Source of the DNA: Wenyingzhuangia sp. 2_MG-2023
GTDB taxonomy: Bacteria; Bacteroidota; Bacteroidia; Flavobacteriales; Flavobacteriaceae
Length of the DNA stretch: 64,000 bases
Assembly (NCBI RefSeq): GCF_030548295.1
Contig: NZ_JAUOSB010000014.1
Span: 1-64,000 of the forward strand
Direction: 5' to 3'
Shown here piece by piece: positions 62,246 to 64,000 of this stretch; the stretch's first letter is position 1, and each line of letters begins with the position of its first letter. The notes beneath the pieces are model-generated. The model made no database searches. It was not told the origin of the DNA and was given only the letters and a program-made list of their open reading frames with translations. Position numbers and translations under genes: made by a program.

Positions 62246-64000
62246 ATGAAGAAGCAAGTAGTAAAAAGGTTGATGTCATTTTTGGTTTTATTGATGGTAG
62301 CCAATACAATCAATGCCCAAGAAAGAATCCACGATTTTAATTTTGATTGGAAATTTCAATTGCAAAAAGGAACAGAAATTCCTAAAAACATTCCATTAAA
62401 AGATACTGATTGGAGAGAAATTAGATTGCCTCATGATTGGAGTGTTGAGTCTTCTTTTGATGAAAAATTAGAAGGAGCAACAGGATATTTACCTGGAGGT
62501 GTTGGTGTGTATCAAAAACATTTTAGAACTCCGGTTGATGTTAAAAATCAAAAAGCTTTTATTTTGTTTGATGGTGTTTATAACAACGCTACATTTTGGT
62601 TAAACGGAAAAAAGTTAGGAGAAAATCCTTATGGATATTCACCAGCTTATTTTGATTTAACAGATAAATTAAAAACTGATGGTTCTGAAAATATAGTAAC
62701 TGTACACGTAGATCATTCTCGTTATGCAGATGGACGTTGGTATACAGGAAGTGGAATTTATAGAAATGTAAAATTAATTACTACAGATAATTTACACATT
62801 CCTATTTGGGGAACTTATGTAACTACTCCAGAAATTACCAATGCAAAAGCAGCTGTAAAATTAGAAACCAAAGTTAAGAACGATGGTGGTAGTAGAGCCA
62901 AGTTTACGTTAAGAACTAAAATTTATGATGGTACCAATGTATTGGTTGCTAATCAAGAAAATACTTCAAGAGTTTCTTCAGGAAAAGAAATAGCAATTAC
63001 ACAAAATTTAGAAGTTTTAAACCCAAAGTTATGGGATTTAGATACTCCACATATGTACAAAGCTATTACAGAAATTGTTCGTAATGGAAAAGTAGTAGAT
63101 GCTTACACAACCCCTTTTGGAATTAGAACTATTGAGCACAGCAAAGAACAAGGGTTCTTTTTAAATGGTAAACCAACGTTTGCCAAAGGAGTTTGTATTC
63201 ACCATGATGGTGGTTTGGTAGGAGCAGCTGTTCCTAAAGGAGTTTGGAGAAGACGTATTCAAGCTTTAAAAGATGCTGGAGTAAATGCAATCCGTACTTC
63301 TCATAACCCATTTTCTGAAGAATTTTACGATTTATGTGATGAAATGGGAATTTTGGTACAGGCAGAAATTTTTGATGAGTTTGACAATCCTAAGGATAAG
63401 CGTTGGAACATGCAAGAAAGAGAACCAGATTATATTACAGAAGGATATACAAACCATTTTCAAAAATGGGCAGAAAGCGATTTAAAAAGATCAATTTTAA
63501 GAGATAGAAATCATCCATCAATTTTTGAATGGAGTATTGGTAATGAAATTGAATGGACTTATGAGCATTATCGTCATGTGAGTGGATTATGGGATCCTGG
63601 AGCAAAAAGTTACTGGAACAGAATTCCAAACATTTCTGCTAAAGAAATGCAAGATCGTTACAAAGCTTTACCAGATAGAAAATACAAATTAACAGAAACA
63701 GCTAAAAAGTTAGCTGGTTGGGTAAAAGAATTAGATTTAACTCGTCCGGTAACAGCAAATTTAATTATTCCTGTAGCTAGTTTAGCTTCTGGTTATGCAC
63801 AAACCTTAGATATTGTAGGGTTTAGTTACCAAACGAATCAATATGATTGGAGTAAAAAATACTATCCAGATTTACATTTTACAGGAAACGAAAATGCAGG
63901 TACTTGGGAAGAATGGAATTCTATTATAGAAGATCCAATGATTTACAGTATGTATATGTGGACAGGTATTGATTACATGGGAGAAGCAAACAGAAAATGG
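62246..64000 (+). CDS. GH2 family glycosidase, cut by the window end
   Basis: The first 585 residues of a larger protein, in an open frame that runs off the window. A signal peptide (LLMVANTINAQ) is followed by the GH2 sugar-binding domain (FNFDWKFQLQKGTEIP, LPHDWSVESSFDEKLEGATG, DGRWYTGSGIYRNVKL), the Ig-like domain, and the TIM barrel. The barrel has GVCIHHDGGLVGAAVP, NAIRTSHNPFSEEFYDLCDE, and the acid/base Glu434 in FEWSIGNEIEW. Glu549 in TGNENAGTW is a candidate nucleophile. It is of the beta-galactosidase/beta-glucuronidase type. A 248-base gap with a terminator precedes it, so it starts a new transcript. Confidence 0.93.
   Translation, partial: MKKQVVKRLMSFLVLLMVANTINAQERIHDFNFDWKFQLQKGTEIPKNIPLKDTDWREIRLPHDWSVESSFDEKLEGATGYLPGGVGVYQKHFRTPVDVKNQKAFILFDGVYNNATFWLNGKKLGENPYGYSPAYFDLTDKLKTDGSENIVTVHVDHSRYADGRWYTGSGIYRNVKLITTDNLHIPIWGTYVTTPEITNAKAAVKLETKVKNDGGSRAKFTLRTKIYDGTNVLVANQENTSRVSSGKEIAITQNLEVLNPKLWDLDTPHMYKAITEIVRNGKVVDAYTTPFGIRTIEHSKEQGFFLNGKPTFAKGVCIHHDGGLVGAAVPKGVWRRRIQALKDAGVNAIRTSHNPFSEEFYDLCDEMGILVQAEIFDEFDNPKDKRWNMQEREPDYITEGYTNHFQKWAESDLKRSILRDRNHPSIFEWSIGNEIEWTYEHYRHVSGLWDPGAKSYWNRIPNISAKEMQDRYKALPDRKYKLTETAKKLAGWVKELDLTRPVTANLIIPVASLASGYAQTLDIVGFSYQTNQYDWSKKYYPDLHFTGNENAGTWEEWNSIIEDPMIYSMYMWTGIDYMGEANRKW

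Overview
The window is AT-rich DNA from a member of the Bacteroidota, most likely a marine Flavobacteriaceae. The evidence is a SusC/SusD pair, a one-protein hybrid two-component regulator, type IX secretion (T9SS) C-terminal sorting domains, many Bacteroidetes-type lipoproteins, TAnnTTTG-like promoter elements, and a dense set of polysaccharide enzymes and sulfatases. I see no rRNA, tRNA, CRISPR array, transposase or integrase. Naming a genus would be a guess.

Region 1 (about 1.8-33.2 kb) is a polysaccharide utilisation locus for a uronic-acid-containing, probably chondroitin/dermatan-like sulfated polymer. On the minus strand, reading from high to low coordinates, it holds a surface glycan-binding lipoprotein, SusC, SusD, a GH88 unsaturated glucuronyl hydrolase, a beta-helix protein, a sulfatase, a DUF6250-like protein, a GH43 enzyme, a second beta-helix protein, a PL8 lyase of the chondroitin ABC type with all four catalytic residues, a small T9SS-exported protein and a three-gene TRAP transporter. 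A LacI repressor and a hybrid two-component regulator form a separate minus-strand operon. Divergent from it are kduI, kduD and a DUF4861 gene, which take the released 4-deoxy-5-keto-uronate towards 2-keto-3-deoxygluconate. The 138-bp divergent gap carries a perfect 20-bp palindrome over the -33 elements of both promoters. Four minus-strand promoters share G-rich tandem boxes, absent elsewhere as far as I can see, which are good candidates for the hybrid regulator's binding site.

Region 2 (about 33.3-64 kb) is an enzyme block, nearly all on the plus strand, for a sulfated, substituted galactan-like glycan. It has six sulfatases, two GH16 enzymes, GH3, GH2 (cut by the window end), a GH43/GH117-like propeller enzyme, a frameshifted GH43-like gene, two very large Asp-box propeller proteins, a NodB-type deacetylase, a SASA-type acetylesterase and a PhoD-like metallophosphoesterase. 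It has no SusC/SusD or regulator inside the window. A decayed T9SS sorting domain at 51.3-51.6 kb marks a lost secreted enzyme.

The first gene (98-1672) is a collagen-like-tailed propeller lipoprotein with its own terminator and is probably unrelated to the locus. The most promising leads for undescribed biology are the regulatory wiring of region 1, the two beta-helix proteins and shared beta-sandwich module of the PL8 locus, and the twin Asp-box proteins and PhoD-like enzyme of region 2.
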